Part shown: positions 1 to 6,345 of the stretch, piece after piece
Layout: each line of letters begins with the position of its first letter
Position numbering within the stretch: position 1 is the stretch's first letter
Source of the DNA: an uncultured Oscillospiraceae bacterium
GTDB lineage: Bacteria; Bacillota; Clostridia; Oscillospirales; Oscillospiraceae
Length of the DNA: 9,583 nt
NCBI GenBank assembly: GCA_904398675.1
Contig: CAJFPI010000141.1
Coordinates: forward strand, 1 to 9,583
Direction: 5' to 3'
Made by a program: the position numbers and the translations under genes
Notes under the pieces: generated by a model
The model's database searches: none
Told to the model about the DNA's origin: nothing
The model's input: only the letters and a program-made list of their open reading frames with translations

Positions 1-174
1 CTTGATCAGATACGAGACATCGGGGATGATCAGATCGATACCGTACATGTCGTCCCCGGGAAAGGCCATGCCGCAGTCCACCACAATGATCTCGCCGCCG
101 TACTCATAGACGGTCATGTTCTTGCCGATCTCATCCAGACCGCCAAGGGGAATAATCTTCATTTTTTCTGCCAA
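1..174 (-). CDS. rnj: Ribonuclease J, N-terminal fragment (cut by window edge)
   Basis: RNase J is a cytoplasmic metallo-beta-lactamase/beta-CASP ribonuclease, with 5'-to-3' exonuclease and endonuclease activity, central to mRNA decay and rRNA processing in Firmicutes. Only the first 58 codons of a protein usually near 555 residues are present, running off the left edge with no stop. The visible residues are typical of the family: KIIPLGGLDEIGKNMTVYEY, then EIIVVDCGMAFP and DLIIPDVSYLI, the opening strands of the beta-lactamase fold. The zinc-binding HxHxDH motif lies outside the window. I chose the TTG start at 174-172 because an AAAGGAG ribosome binding site (191-185) sits 10 nt upstream. 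The ATG at 162-160, four codons in, would be 22 nt away. It is transcribed divergently from gdpP. Whether it is the RNase J1 or J2 type cannot be judged from this part. Confidence 0.93.
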   Translation of the reverse strand, partial: MAEKMKIIPLGGLDEIGKNMTVYEYGGEIIVVDCGMAFPGDDMYGIDLIIPDVSYLIK

Positions 175-484
175 ATTGACTTCACTCCTTTGTTGATATT
201 GATGATCAGGTATGTAAGAAGAAGTGAGAGGGCGCAGAAAAGCTGGCGCATATGGGCCGGTCCGGTCCATGCGCCGGGGATGTAAGCCGTGCCGCCCCTG
301 CCACACAAGAGCATGGCAAGAAAAGGGGCAGTCCGTCCCCGCCGGCGGACCCCGATTCGCCCGCGGCATGAGGGAGCGGCCATCCCCTGGCCTGCGCTGT
401 CTCCAATTCATCTATATTTGTCGCCGGACGCCCACAACGCCCCGCGAAACAAACCACACAAAACCGGCCTGAAACCGGTAATCC
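175..484 (-). other. Long 5' leader of RNase J mRNA
   Basis: If the promoter at 518-490 is the one used, the RNase J transcript starts near 484 and carries about 310 untranslated nucleotides. No convincing gene lies in it. It contains a perfect 7-bp inverted repeat, GGCGCAT at 245-251 and ATGCGCC at 269-275, with a 17-nt CCGG-rich loop. Smaller stems are TGCCA/TGGCA (around 300-320) and an ACCGG/CCGGT stem shortly after the predicted start. A weaker -10-like TATAGA lies at 416-411, so a shorter transcript is possible. RNase E of E. coli is known to control its own mRNA through a long leader. A similar role here is inference only. Confidence 0.5.
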
Positions 485-489
485 AATAT

Positions 490-518
490 AGTATACCACA
501 GCTTTTCCCATTTGTACA
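490..518 (-). promoter_or_regulatory. Sigma-A-type promoter for RNase J
   Basis: Read on the minus strand: -35 TGTACA (518-513, 4 of 6 matches to TTGACA), 17-bp spacer, -10 TATACT (495-490, 5 of 6). The -10 is preceded by TGG, giving an extended -10. Just upstream (519-538) is an A/T-only-like tract in an otherwise G+C-rich region, resembling an UP element. Predicted start is near 484. Confidence 0.7.
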
Positions 519-615
519 CAAAAATTACAAAAAAATTTGCGGCAGAGCAAAAAGCAGACGCTTTTTCTGCGGGAATCCGCCTCCCGCGCCTGGGCGGCGG
601 AGAGGCAACGCGCCC

Positions 616-644
616 TTTACTTTGCCCGGCGGGCATGGTATAAT
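616..644 (+). promoter_or_regulatory. Sigma-A-type promoter for gdpP
   Basis: -35 TTTACT (616-621, 4 of 6), 17-bp spacer, perfect -10 TATAAT (639-644) preceded by TGG (extended -10). The predicted start is near 651, giving a leader of about 65 nt. The leader can form a short GCGCC/GGCGC hairpin (about 680-696) ahead of the ribosome binding site. This promoter probably drives the gdpP-rplI-dnaB-tilS-ftsH run. Confidence 0.75.
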
Positions 645-716
645 ACAAGAACTATCATTCGAACAAAACGCTGTGCACGCGCCTCCGGCGGGCGCAGCGG
701 GAGGGGGAGGCGCACT

Positions 717-2708
717 GTGAACAAGAAATTGTCCCGCATGATGGAGCCCAATATCCAGCCCATCATCATCTGCCTGACGCTGTTTGTGGTGCTGGCCATC
801 CCCTTTCAGCCGGTGTTGGCCCTGGCGGAGGCGGTTATTACCCTGATTTTGTACTTTTTCCTGCAGTACACGGCAAAAAAGCGGAAAAAGAACATCATGC
901 AGTACATCGACGGGCTCACCGGCGGGCTGGACAGCGCCAGCAAGAACACCGTGCTCAACGCGCCGCTGCCCATCCTGGTGTTCCGGGCGGACACAGGCGA
1001 GGTGATCTGGAGCAACGAGAGCTTTCTGGAGATCGCCGGGGACAAGGACGCGCTGTTTATCGACGTGCGCCTGGACGAGCTGATCCCCCACTTTGACTAC
1101 CACTGGGTCCTGGGGGAGGAGCGGGAGTGCCCAACCCGGGTGCAGCTGGGGGAGCGAGTGTACCGGGTGTTTGGCTCCACCAACCGCATCAGCGGCAAAA
1201 CCGTGGGGGAAAACCTGCTGGCTACCACCTACTGGGTGGATGTGACGGAGAGCGACGCCATCGTCAGCCGCTTTGAGGACACCCGGCCGGTGGTGGCGAT
1301 CATGATGATCGACAACTACGAGGAGCTGATGAAGGCGGGGGGCGAAGCGGCGCGGTCTGCGGTGCTGGCCCAGATCGACGAGCGGCTCAACGACTGGTGC
1401 CGGGGCAAGGGGGGCATCCTGCTCAAATATGACCGGGACCGCTACCTCTTTGTCTTTGAGGAACAGTATTTCAAGCAGATGGTGGAGGAGAAGTTCTCCG
1501 TGCTGGACGCGGTCCACGCCGTCAGCAGCGAGGACGGCGTCACAGCCACCCTGTCCATCGGCATCGGCAAGGACAGCGAAACCTTTGAGGAGCTGTACCA
1601 GAGCGCCAACAAATGCATTGAGATGTCCCTGAGCCGGGGCGGGGACCAGGCGGTGGTGAAGGACAGCCTGGACTTCCAGTTCTACGGCGGCCGCCGCCAG
1701 AGCACGGAGAAGAGGACCAAGGTAAAGAGCCGGGTCATGGCCAAGGCCCTCAACGACCTGGTCAGCGACGCCAGCGAGGTCTATGTCATGGGCCACCAGT
1801 ACGCGGACATGGACGTGGTGGGCGCCGCCTGCGGCATCTGCTGCATTGCCCGGAAAAACCGCAAGAAGGTCCGCATCGTCATCGATTTGGAGGGCAACAA
1901 CGCCAACCCCCTCCTCCGCCGGCTGCGGGCCATGCCGGAGTATGACGGCATGTTCATCAGCGGCAACGAGGCCTTTATCCACGCCCAGCCCGGCGCCCTG
2001 CTGGTGGTGGTGGACACCAACCGGCCGGATATGGTGGAATCCCAGGCCCTGCTGGACAGCTGCAACCGGGTGGCGGTCATCGACCACCACCGCCGTGCTG
2101 CCAGCTATATCGAGAGCGCAGCGCTGAATTTCCATGAGCCCTACGCCTCCTCCGCCTCCGAGCTGGTGGCGGAGCTGCTGCAGTATCTGGTGGAGCCCAG
2201 CCAGCTTTTGAAGGGGGAGGCGGAGGCCCTGCTGGCGGGCATCGTGCTGGACACCAAAAACTTTACCATGCGTACCGGCGGCCGCACCTTTGAGGCGGCA
2301 GCCTTCCTCCGCCGGGCCGGGGCGGATACCGCCGAGGTCAGCCGCCTGTTTCAGAGCGACCTCAAGAGCATGGTGGAGCGCTATGAGATCATCCGCCGGG
2401 CGGGCATGTACCACGACAACATCGCCGTGGCCGCGGTGGATCAGGACTGCCCCCGTGTGGTGGCGGCCAAGGCGGCTGACGATCTTTTGACGCTGCAGGG
2501 GGTCCAGGCCTCCATCGTGATCTACCGGGCCGGGGACAACGTGGGCCTCTCTGCCCGGTCCCTGGGGGATATTAATGTTCAGGTGCTGATGGAGGCTTTG
2601 GGCGGCGGCGGAAACTCCACCACCGCCGGCGGCACCGTGCCGGGCGCCCAGGTGGCGGCGGTCAAGCGGGATCTGCTGCGGGCCATTGACAAATATTTCG
2701 ACGACTGA
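717..2708 (+). CDS. gdpP: Cyclic-di-AMP phosphodiesterase GdpP (DHH-DHHA1)
   Basis: Membrane enzyme that hydrolyses the second messenger c-di-AMP to pApA, affecting potassium and osmotic balance and cell-wall stress. The 663 residues match the usual length (B. subtilis GdpP/YybT is about 659). Domains in order: two N-terminal membrane helices (about 14-28 and 33-51), a PAS-like domain (about 83-180), a degenerate GGDEF domain without the GGDEF signature (about 190-310), the DHH phosphodiesterase domain (about 345-500) and a C-terminal DHHA1 domain with GGGGN at 629-633. Metal-binding residues are all in place: H360, D364 and D366 (GHQYADMD), D433 (VVVDTNRPD), the DHH triad D456-H458 (VIDHHRR) and D512 (VLDTKNF). 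The GTG start is set by GGGGGAGG (703-710), 6 nt upstream. Upstream in-frame codons lie over the promoter and are not translated. The PAS domain binds heme in some relatives; nothing here shows that directly. First gene of the run; rplI follows after 29 nt. Confidence 0.96.
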   Translation: MNKKLSRMMEPNIQPIIICLTLFVVLAIPFQPVLALAEAVITLILYFFLQYTAKKRKKNIMQYIDGLTGGLDSASKNTVLNAPLPILVFRADTGEVIWSNESFLEIAGDKDALFIDVRLDELIPHFDYHWVLGEERECPTRVQLGERVYRVFGSTNRISGKTVGENLLATTYWVDVTESDAIVSRFEDTRPVVAIMMIDNYEELMKAGGEAARSAVLAQIDERLNDWCRGKGGILLKYDRDRYLFVFEEQYFKQMVEEKFSVLDAVHAVSSEDGVTATLSIGIGKDSETFEELYQSANKCIEMSLSRGGDQAVVKDSLDFQFYGGRRQSTEKRTKVKSRVMAKALNDLVSDASEVYVMGHQYADMDVVGAACGICCIARKNRKKVRIVIDLEGNNANPLLRRLRAMPEYDGMFISGNEAFIHAQPGALLVVVDTNRPDMVESQALLDSCNRVAVIDHHRRAASYIESAALNFHEPYASSASELVAELLQYLVEPSQLLKGEAEALLAGIVLDTKNFTMRTGGRTFEAAAFLRRAGADTAEVSRLFQSDLKSMVERYEIIRRAGMYHDNIAVAAVDQDCPRVVAAKAADDLLTLQGVQASIVIYRAGDNVGLSARSLGDINVQVLMEALGGGGNSTTAGGTVPGAQVAAVKRDLLRAIDKYFDD

Positions 2709-2737
2709 TCGTTTGGAAGTGCAAGGAGGAAACAGAG

Positions 2738-3187
2738 ATGAAAGTGATTTTGCAGCAGGACGTCCGCGGCCAGGGGAAGAAGGGCCAGATGATCGAGGTG
2801 GCGGAGGGCTATGCCCGCAACTATCTCCTGCCCCGGAAACTGGCTGTCCCCGCCACGGCAGACGCCATGAACACCATGCGCCTGCAGGAGAAGGCGAAAA
2901 AGGCGGAGATGGAGCGGCAGAAGGCCGCGGCCCAGGCCGCCGCGGAGCAGCTGAAGGGGGCGGTGGTGAAGATCGCCGCCAAGGCCGGCGGAAACGGCAA
3001 GCTCTTCGGCGCTGTGACGGCCAAAGAGATCTCCGACGCGCTGATGAGCCAGCATGGCATTGAGCTGGCTAAGAACAAGATCGTGATGGAGGAGCCTATT
3101 AAAAGCTTTGGCACCTATGAGCTGAAGGCCAAGCTGGGCTTTGAGATCTCCGGCACGGTGTATGTGGTGGTGTCGGAGGAGAAATAA
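2738..3187 (+). CDS. rplI: 50S ribosomal protein L9
   Basis: Large-subunit protein that binds 23S rRNA near the base of the L1 stalk and extends away from the ribosome, helping maintain reading frame. It has 149 residues, the same as the B. subtilis protein. The N-terminal rRNA-binding domain reads MKVILQQDVRGQGKKGQ, then EVAEGYARNYLLPRKLAVPA, with K where the family usually has G after PR. A long charged connecting helix rich in Ala, Lys and Glu (about 42-75) follows. The C-terminal domain has GKLFGAVTAKEISDAL (about 87-102) and ends in LGFEISGTVYVVV. The ATG is preceded by AAGGAGGA (2723-2730), 7 nt upstream. The short gap after gdpP with no terminator supports co-transcription. gdpP-rplI-dnaC is a conserved order in Firmicutes. 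Confidence 0.97.
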   Translation: MKVILQQDVRGQGKKGQMIEVAEGYARNYLLPRKLAVPATADAMNTMRLQEKAKKAEMERQKAAAQAAAEQLKGAVVKIAAKAGGNGKLFGAVTAKEISDALMSQHGIELAKNKIVMEEPIKSFGTYELKAKLGFEISGTVYVVVSEEK

Positions 3188-3191
3188 CAGC

Positions 3192-3216
3192 AAAGAGGGG
3201 ATGTTATCCCCCCTTT
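3192..3216 (+). terminator. Weak hairpin after rplI, possible partial terminator
   Basis: Five bases after the rplI stop the RNA can form GGGGAT/ATCCCC (3197-3202, 3206-3211) with a GTT loop. AAAG/CTTT extends it across a one-base mismatch. The three Ts after it lie inside the stem and are followed by CCCC, so there is no proper U-tract. At most it would slow or partly stop transcription, or protect the 3' end of a processed rplI message. Confidence 0.3.
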
Positions 3217-3333
3217 CCCCGCAGGGGGGACGCCGCATCCGTAGGCGGTAAAACCGCTGACGGCTGCGCTGTGGATTCCCCCCACCAGTGACATCGGTCA
3301 CTGGTGCGCCGCCCAGGGCGGCTAGGTCAGGGG

Positions 3334-3364
3334 ATTTTTGTCAGGCGCATGTCCTGACAAAAAT
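3334..3364. repeat. Perfect 12-bp inverted repeat (T5...A5 palindrome)
   Basis: ATTTTTGTCAGG (3334-3345) and CCTGACAAAAAT (3353-3364) are exact reverse complements around the loop CGCATGT. The T-tract comes first and the A-tract last on both strands, the opposite of an intrinsic terminator, so it is not one in either direction. A second copy of GTCAGG at 3326-3331 could compete for the same CCTGAC arm. The symmetry suits a repeat-element end, a protein-binding operator or an RNA hairpin. Confidence 0.6.
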
Positions 3365-3367
3365 GAT
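3338..3367 (+). promoter_or_regulatory. Possible internal promoter for dnaB
   Basis: TTGTCA (3338-3343, 5 of 6 matches to TTGACA), an 18-bp spacer and AATGAT (3362-3367, 4 of 6 to TATAAT) lie within the palindrome. A start near 3374 would give dnaB a leader of about 140 nt. The -10 is weak and part of the match follows from the palindrome itself, so this is tentative. Confidence 0.25.
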
Positions 3368-3513
3368 CCAAGACTGCTGCCAGGGACAGCGGGGTCCTCC
3401 GCAGGCCCGTGTCCCGTTTCGGACGGGGCGATGCGGGAGACAGGGGAAGACGGAAAACACAGGAATGCTTGCGATAGAAGACTGCGCTTTCTGCAGCGGG
3501 AGGTGAAGGGAAT

Positions 3514-4863
3514 ATGGCGGGAGACGACCTGCTTTTGGGGCGGCAGATGCCCCACAGCCTGGAGGCGGAGCAGGCGGTGCTGGGGTCCATGCTCATTGAC
3601 GCGGGCTGCGTCAAGGATGTGATGGACAAGCTCCAGCCCCAGGATTTTTACCTCCGGCAGAACCGCCAGATCTTTGAGACCATCTACTCCATGTTCAGCT
3701 ACTCCAAGCCCATCGACGGCGTGACAGTGGCGGAGGAGATGCAGAAAAACGGCGTCTATGACGAGAACACCACCCGCAGCTACCTGGCCCAGCTCATGGA
3801 GATCACCCCCACCAGCGCCAACGCCCTGGAGTATGCGGATATCGTCCGCAGCAAGTCCCTGATGCGCAGCGTTGCCGCGGCGGCGGCAGAGATCACCGCC
3901 ATGGTGCAGGAGGGCACCGGCGAGGCCCGGGACATGCTGGAGGCGGCGGAGCAGAAGATCTATGCCATCCGCCGGGGCCGCAGCGCTCAGGACATGGTCC
4001 ACATCGGCCAGGTGCTCTCGGCGGTGCTGGACCACCTCAACGACCTCTCCAGCGGCAAGGTGGGCCTGCCGGGGCTGTCCTCGGGGCTCTCCGCGATTGA
4101 TGAAAAGACCCACGGGCTCAACAAGTCCGACCTCATTCTGCTGGCCGCCCGGCCGGGCATGGGCAAGACCTCTCTGGCGCTGAACATGGCGCTGCATGTG
4201 GGCAAGACCTCCGGTAAGACGGTGGCGGTGTTTTCCCTGGAGATGAGCCGGGAGCAGCTGGTGACCCGGCTTTTGTCCAGCGAGGCCCTTATCAGCAACA
4301 CCAAGCTTGTCACCGGGAACCTCTCGGAGACGGACTGGGGGCGGATCGCCGTGGCGGCGGGGGCCCTCAGCCAGACGGACATCCGCATCGACGACAACCC
4401 CCTGCTCACCGTGGCGGATATGAACGCCAAGTGCCGCAGGATGGAGAATCTGGGCCTTGTGGTCATCGACTATCTCCAGCTGATGACCTCCGCCGGCGGC
4501 AAGGGGTATGCCGGGGAGAACCGGCAGCAGGCCGTCAGCGACATCAGCCGCATGCTGAAGATCATGGCCAAGGAGCTGCAGGTGCCGGTGGTGTGCCTCA
4601 GCCAGCTCAGCCGCGCCAACGAAAAGCGGGACGACAAGCGCCCCATGCTCTCAGACCTGCGGGAATCCGGCGCCATTGAGCAGGACGCGGACATCGTCCT
4701 CTTCCTCTACCGGGACGATTACTACAATGAGGCCAGCGAAAAGCGCAACATTGCCGAGTGCATTGTGGCAAAAAACCGCCACGGCGAGACCGGCAAGGTG
4801 GAGCTGAAGTGGCTGCCGGAGTTCACCTCCTTCAGCACGCTGGAGACCCGCTATGGAGACTGA
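3514..4863 (+). CDS. dnaB: Replicative DNA helicase DnaB (DnaC in Bacillus naming)
   Basis: Hexameric ATP-driven 5'-to-3' helicase that unwinds the chromosome at the fork and recruits primase. Its 449 residues are normal for the family, with no intein. The N-terminal domain (about 8-110) begins with LPHSLEAEQAVLGSML-type sequence; here the first residues read RQMPHSLEAEQAVLGSMLID. The RecA-like C-terminal motor (about 185-445) has Walker A ARPGMGKTSLALN with K218 and T219, the helicase motif SLEMSREQLVTRLLSSE, Walker B LVVIDYLQLM with D319, and the late motif SQLSRANEKR with DLRESGAIEQDADIVLFLYR (about 363-400). The ATG is preceded by GGGAGGTGA (3498-3506), a strong match to the 16S rRNA tail, 7 nt upstream. 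It overlaps tilS by 11 nt at its end, suggesting translational coupling. Confidence 0.98.
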   Translation: MAGDDLLLGRQMPHSLEAEQAVLGSMLIDAGCVKDVMDKLQPQDFYLRQNRQIFETIYSMFSYSKPIDGVTVAEEMQKNGVYDENTTRSYLAQLMEITPTSANALEYADIVRSKSLMRSVAAAAAEITAMVQEGTGEARDMLEAAEQKIYAIRRGRSAQDMVHIGQVLSAVLDHLNDLSSGKVGLPGLSSGLSAIDEKTHGLNKSDLILLAARPGMGKTSLALNMALHVGKTSGKTVAVFSLEMSREQLVTRLLSSEALISNTKLVTGNLSETDWGRIAVAAGALSQTDIRIDDNPLLTVADMNAKCRRMENLGLVVIDYLQLMTSAGGKGYAGENRQQAVSDISRMLKIMAKELQVPVVCLSQLSRANEKRDDKRPMLSDLRESGAIEQDADIVLFLYRDDYYNEASEKRNIAECIVAKNRHGETGKVELKWLPEFTSFSTLETRYGD

Positions 4864-6178
4864 GCTGCGGGAGGCCCGGCAGTGGCTGCACCAGCTGCTG
4901 CCGGAGGGGACGGGGGTGCTGTGCGCCGTCAGCGGCGGGATGGACTCCATGGTCCTTCTGCACCTTTTGAAAAGCTGCGGCTATGCCGTCTCCGCCGCCC
5001 ATCTCCACCACGGGCTCCGGGGGGCGGAGGCGGACCGGGACCAGATCTTTGTCCGGGACTACTGCCGCCGGGAGGGGATCCCCTTTGTGACAGAGCGGGT
5101 GGACGCTGCCGGCTATGCCGCCGGCCGCGGCCTTACCATAGAGGAGGCTGCCCGCGTGCTGCGCTACCGCTTTTTGGCGCAGGCGGCTTTCCAGCTGGGC
5201 CTTTCCTATATTGCCACCGGCCATCAGCTGGAGGACCAGGCGGAGACGATTTTGCTCAACCTGACCCGGGGGACCGGGGCGGACGGCCTGCGGGGCATTG
5301 CCCGGCAGCGGGACCAGTATATCCGCCCGCTCCTTCTGACCGTCCGGGAGGAGATCGAGTCCTATGCCCAGGCCCATGCCGTCCCCCATGTGGAGGACGG
5401 CTCCAACGCCAACCTGATATACAGCCGCAACCGCATCCGCCACAAGGTGCTGCCCCAGCTGCTGGAGATCAACCCCGGCTTTTGCGCCGCGATCAACCGC
5501 ACCGCCCATATTCTGGCCCAGGAGAGCCACCTCTTGGACCGGATGGTGGCGGAACGTTTCCCCATTCGGGAGCGGGAGGGCGCCCTGGCGGTGGATTACG
5601 GGGCGTTCTGTGCGGCAGAGCCGGCGCTCCGCCGCCGGGTGGCGCGGATGCTGGCTGGGCAGATGCCGGTGGGGCGGAAGGATTTTTCCGCCGTCCATTT
5701 TGAGGCTGTGGCCAACATGGGACGGGGCGGCTGCCTGGTTCTGCCCGGCGGCGTGTTTGCCGCCGAGGAGGACGGGTGGCTGGTGATGGGGCTGATGCCC
5801 CGGCCCCATCCCCCGGCGCTCCTGCGGCAGAGCGGGGAGACGGAGTGGAATGGATGGCTGTTCACCCTGGCTGCGGACGAGGAGACGGAGACGGGCGGGG
5901 ATCTGGTGGCCCTGGCGCCGGACGGCCTTGCCGGTCCGCTCCTGGTGGGCTCCTGGCGCAGCGGGGACCGGATGGCAGACGGCAAGGGGGAGCGGACCAT
6001 GAAACGCCTCTTTGCCGACAGCGGCGTCCCTGTCCACCGGCGGAACAGCGTGCCGGTCATCTACAGCGGCGGAAAGCCCGTGGCGGCCTTCGGCGTGGCC
6101 GTGTCCAGCGCCCACGCGCCCCGGCCGGGACAGCGGCGGCTGGTTATTGCCCGGCGGCGGAAGAGAGAGGCGGAATAA
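4853..6178 (+). CDS. tilS: tRNA(Ile)-lysidine synthetase TilS
   Basis: Cytoplasmic PP-loop ATPase that attaches lysine to C34 of the CAU-anticodon isoleucine tRNA, making lysidine so the tRNA reads AUA and is charged with Ile rather than Met. It is normally essential. The 441 residues hold the PP-loop SGGMDS at 27-32, HLHHGLRG shortly after, GHQLEDQAETILLNLTRGTG at 123-142 (ATP/tRNA-site motif) and RNRIRHKVLP at 192-201. The C-terminal TilS domain has GSWRSGDRM (from 366), then MKRLFADSGVP and a closing PVAAFGVAVS. The ATG lies inside the last codons of dnaB, with GGAG (4842-4845) 7 nt upstream, so both genes are probably translated from one message. In many Firmicutes hpt (hypoxanthine phosphoribosyltransferase) follows; here the next gene is ftsH. 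Confidence 0.96.
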   Translation: METELREARQWLHQLLPEGTGVLCAVSGGMDSMVLLHLLKSCGYAVSAAHLHHGLRGAEADRDQIFVRDYCRREGIPFVTERVDAAGYAAGRGLTIEEAARVLRYRFLAQAAFQLGLSYIATGHQLEDQAETILLNLTRGTGADGLRGIARQRDQYIRPLLLTVREEIESYAQAHAVPHVEDGSNANLIYSRNRIRHKVLPQLLEINPGFCAAINRTAHILAQESHLLDRMVAERFPIREREGALAVDYGAFCAAEPALRRRVARMLAGQMPVGRKDFSAVHFEAVANMGRGGCLVLPGGVFAAEEDGWLVMGLMPRPHPPALLRQSGETEWNGWLFTLAADEETETGGDLVALAPDGLAGPLLVGSWRSGDRMADGKGERTMKRLFADSGVPVHRRNSVPVIYSGGKPVAAFGVAVSSAHAPRPGQRRLVIARRRKREAE

Positions 6179-6345
6179 GACCTTTGCCCACAGGAGAGCA
6201 TATTCCGGTGCTCCTGTATTTAAAATAGAGAGACAAGGCGATCCGCGCGGCTGCTGGCCGCCGCGGATGAAACAGCTGACGCGCCGCGGGGAGGATCCTG
6301 CATACGCTCCCGGGGAGCAGGCGGCAGCGGCAAGGAGTGAAGAAG
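6179..6345 (+). other. tilS-ftsH spacer with a strong hairpin; no hpt gene
   Basis: No gene fits in this 167-base gap. It holds an imperfect hairpin ACAGGAG/CTCCTGT (6190-6196, 6211-6217) and a strong one, ATCCGCG/CGCGGAT plus CGGC/GCCG with one bulged C (6241-6268, loop TGCTG). A small GCTCC/GGAGC stem follows (6306-6318). None is followed by a T-tract, so read-through into ftsH is expected. TAAAAT at 6221-6226 resembles a -10 element but has no suitable -35. The 6241-6268 hairpin could mark a processing site or stabilise a downstream ftsH message; that is a guess. Confidence 0.4.
6332..6337 (+). promoter_or_regulatory. Ribosome binding site that decides the ftsH start
   Basis: AAGGAG at 6332-6337 is the only good ribosome binding site here. 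Its last base is the first base of the GTG at 6337, so that GTG cannot be the start. The in-frame TTG at 6346 lies 8 nt downstream, the expected distance. Confidence 0.75.

Larger units (their letters stand above)
3224..3427 (+). ncRNA. Candidate structured RNA or hairpin-rich element between rplI and dnaB
   Basis: This 326-base gap (3188-3513) has no credible gene but a dense series of inverted repeats. In order: a long rod, 3224-3283, closed by GGGGGGA/TCCCCCC (3224-3230, 3277-3283), with CCGCA/TGTGG (3233-3237, 3270-3274), CCGT/ACGG (3239-3242, 3260-3263) and GGCGGT/ACCGCT with an AAA loop (3244-3258). Next are a perfect 10-bp hairpin with ATCG loop (3283-3306), a perfect 6-bp hairpin GCCGCC/GGCGGC (3308-3322) and a perfect 12-bp hairpin (3334-3364). 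A stem GGGACA/TGTCCC (3383-3388, 3410-3415) encloses GCGG/CCGC, and CCCGT/ACGGG (3413-3427) partly competes with it. It could be a dnaB leader, a separate small RNA or a dispersed repeat. I do not recognise it as a known family. Confidence 0.4.

Noticed and set aside
159..383. Minus-strand 74-codon frame in the RNase J leader, whose stop overlaps the RNase J internal ATG (ATGA-like coupling)
   Set aside because: No ribosome binding site precedes any of its Met codons at a usable distance, its composition is Arg/Gly-rich like G+C noise, and the real RNase J ribosome binding site and TTG lie inside it. A leader peptide is not excluded but not supported.
512..520. TTGTACACA, 7 of 9 matches to a DnaA box
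   Set aside because: It is a single imperfect copy inside the RNase J promoter with no further boxes or unwinding region, so there is no support for an origin.
537..716. In-frame upstream extension of gdpP giving a 723-residue protein
   Set aside because: The promoter -35 and -10 (616-644) lie within this stretch, and the GTG at 717 has a strong ribosome binding site and gives the usual GdpP length and N-terminus.
1290..1660. GGDEF domain of GdpP as an active diguanylate cyclase
   Set aside because: The GGDEF signature is missing, as in all GdpP proteins. It is the known degenerate form, not a c-di-GMP synthase.
525..2414. Long open frames on the minus strand opposite gdpP, tilS, ftsH and arcA (over 400 codons)
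   Set aside because: They are antisense shadows produced by G+C-rich codon use. Their His/Val/Gly/Ala-rich sequences resemble no family, and the plus-strand genes are unambiguous.
3288..3622. Plus-strand short open frames across the rplI-dnaB spacer and dnaB start
   Set aside because: They lack ribosome binding sites, run through perfect hairpins and overlap dnaB out of frame. The protein sequences look like random G+C-rich translation.
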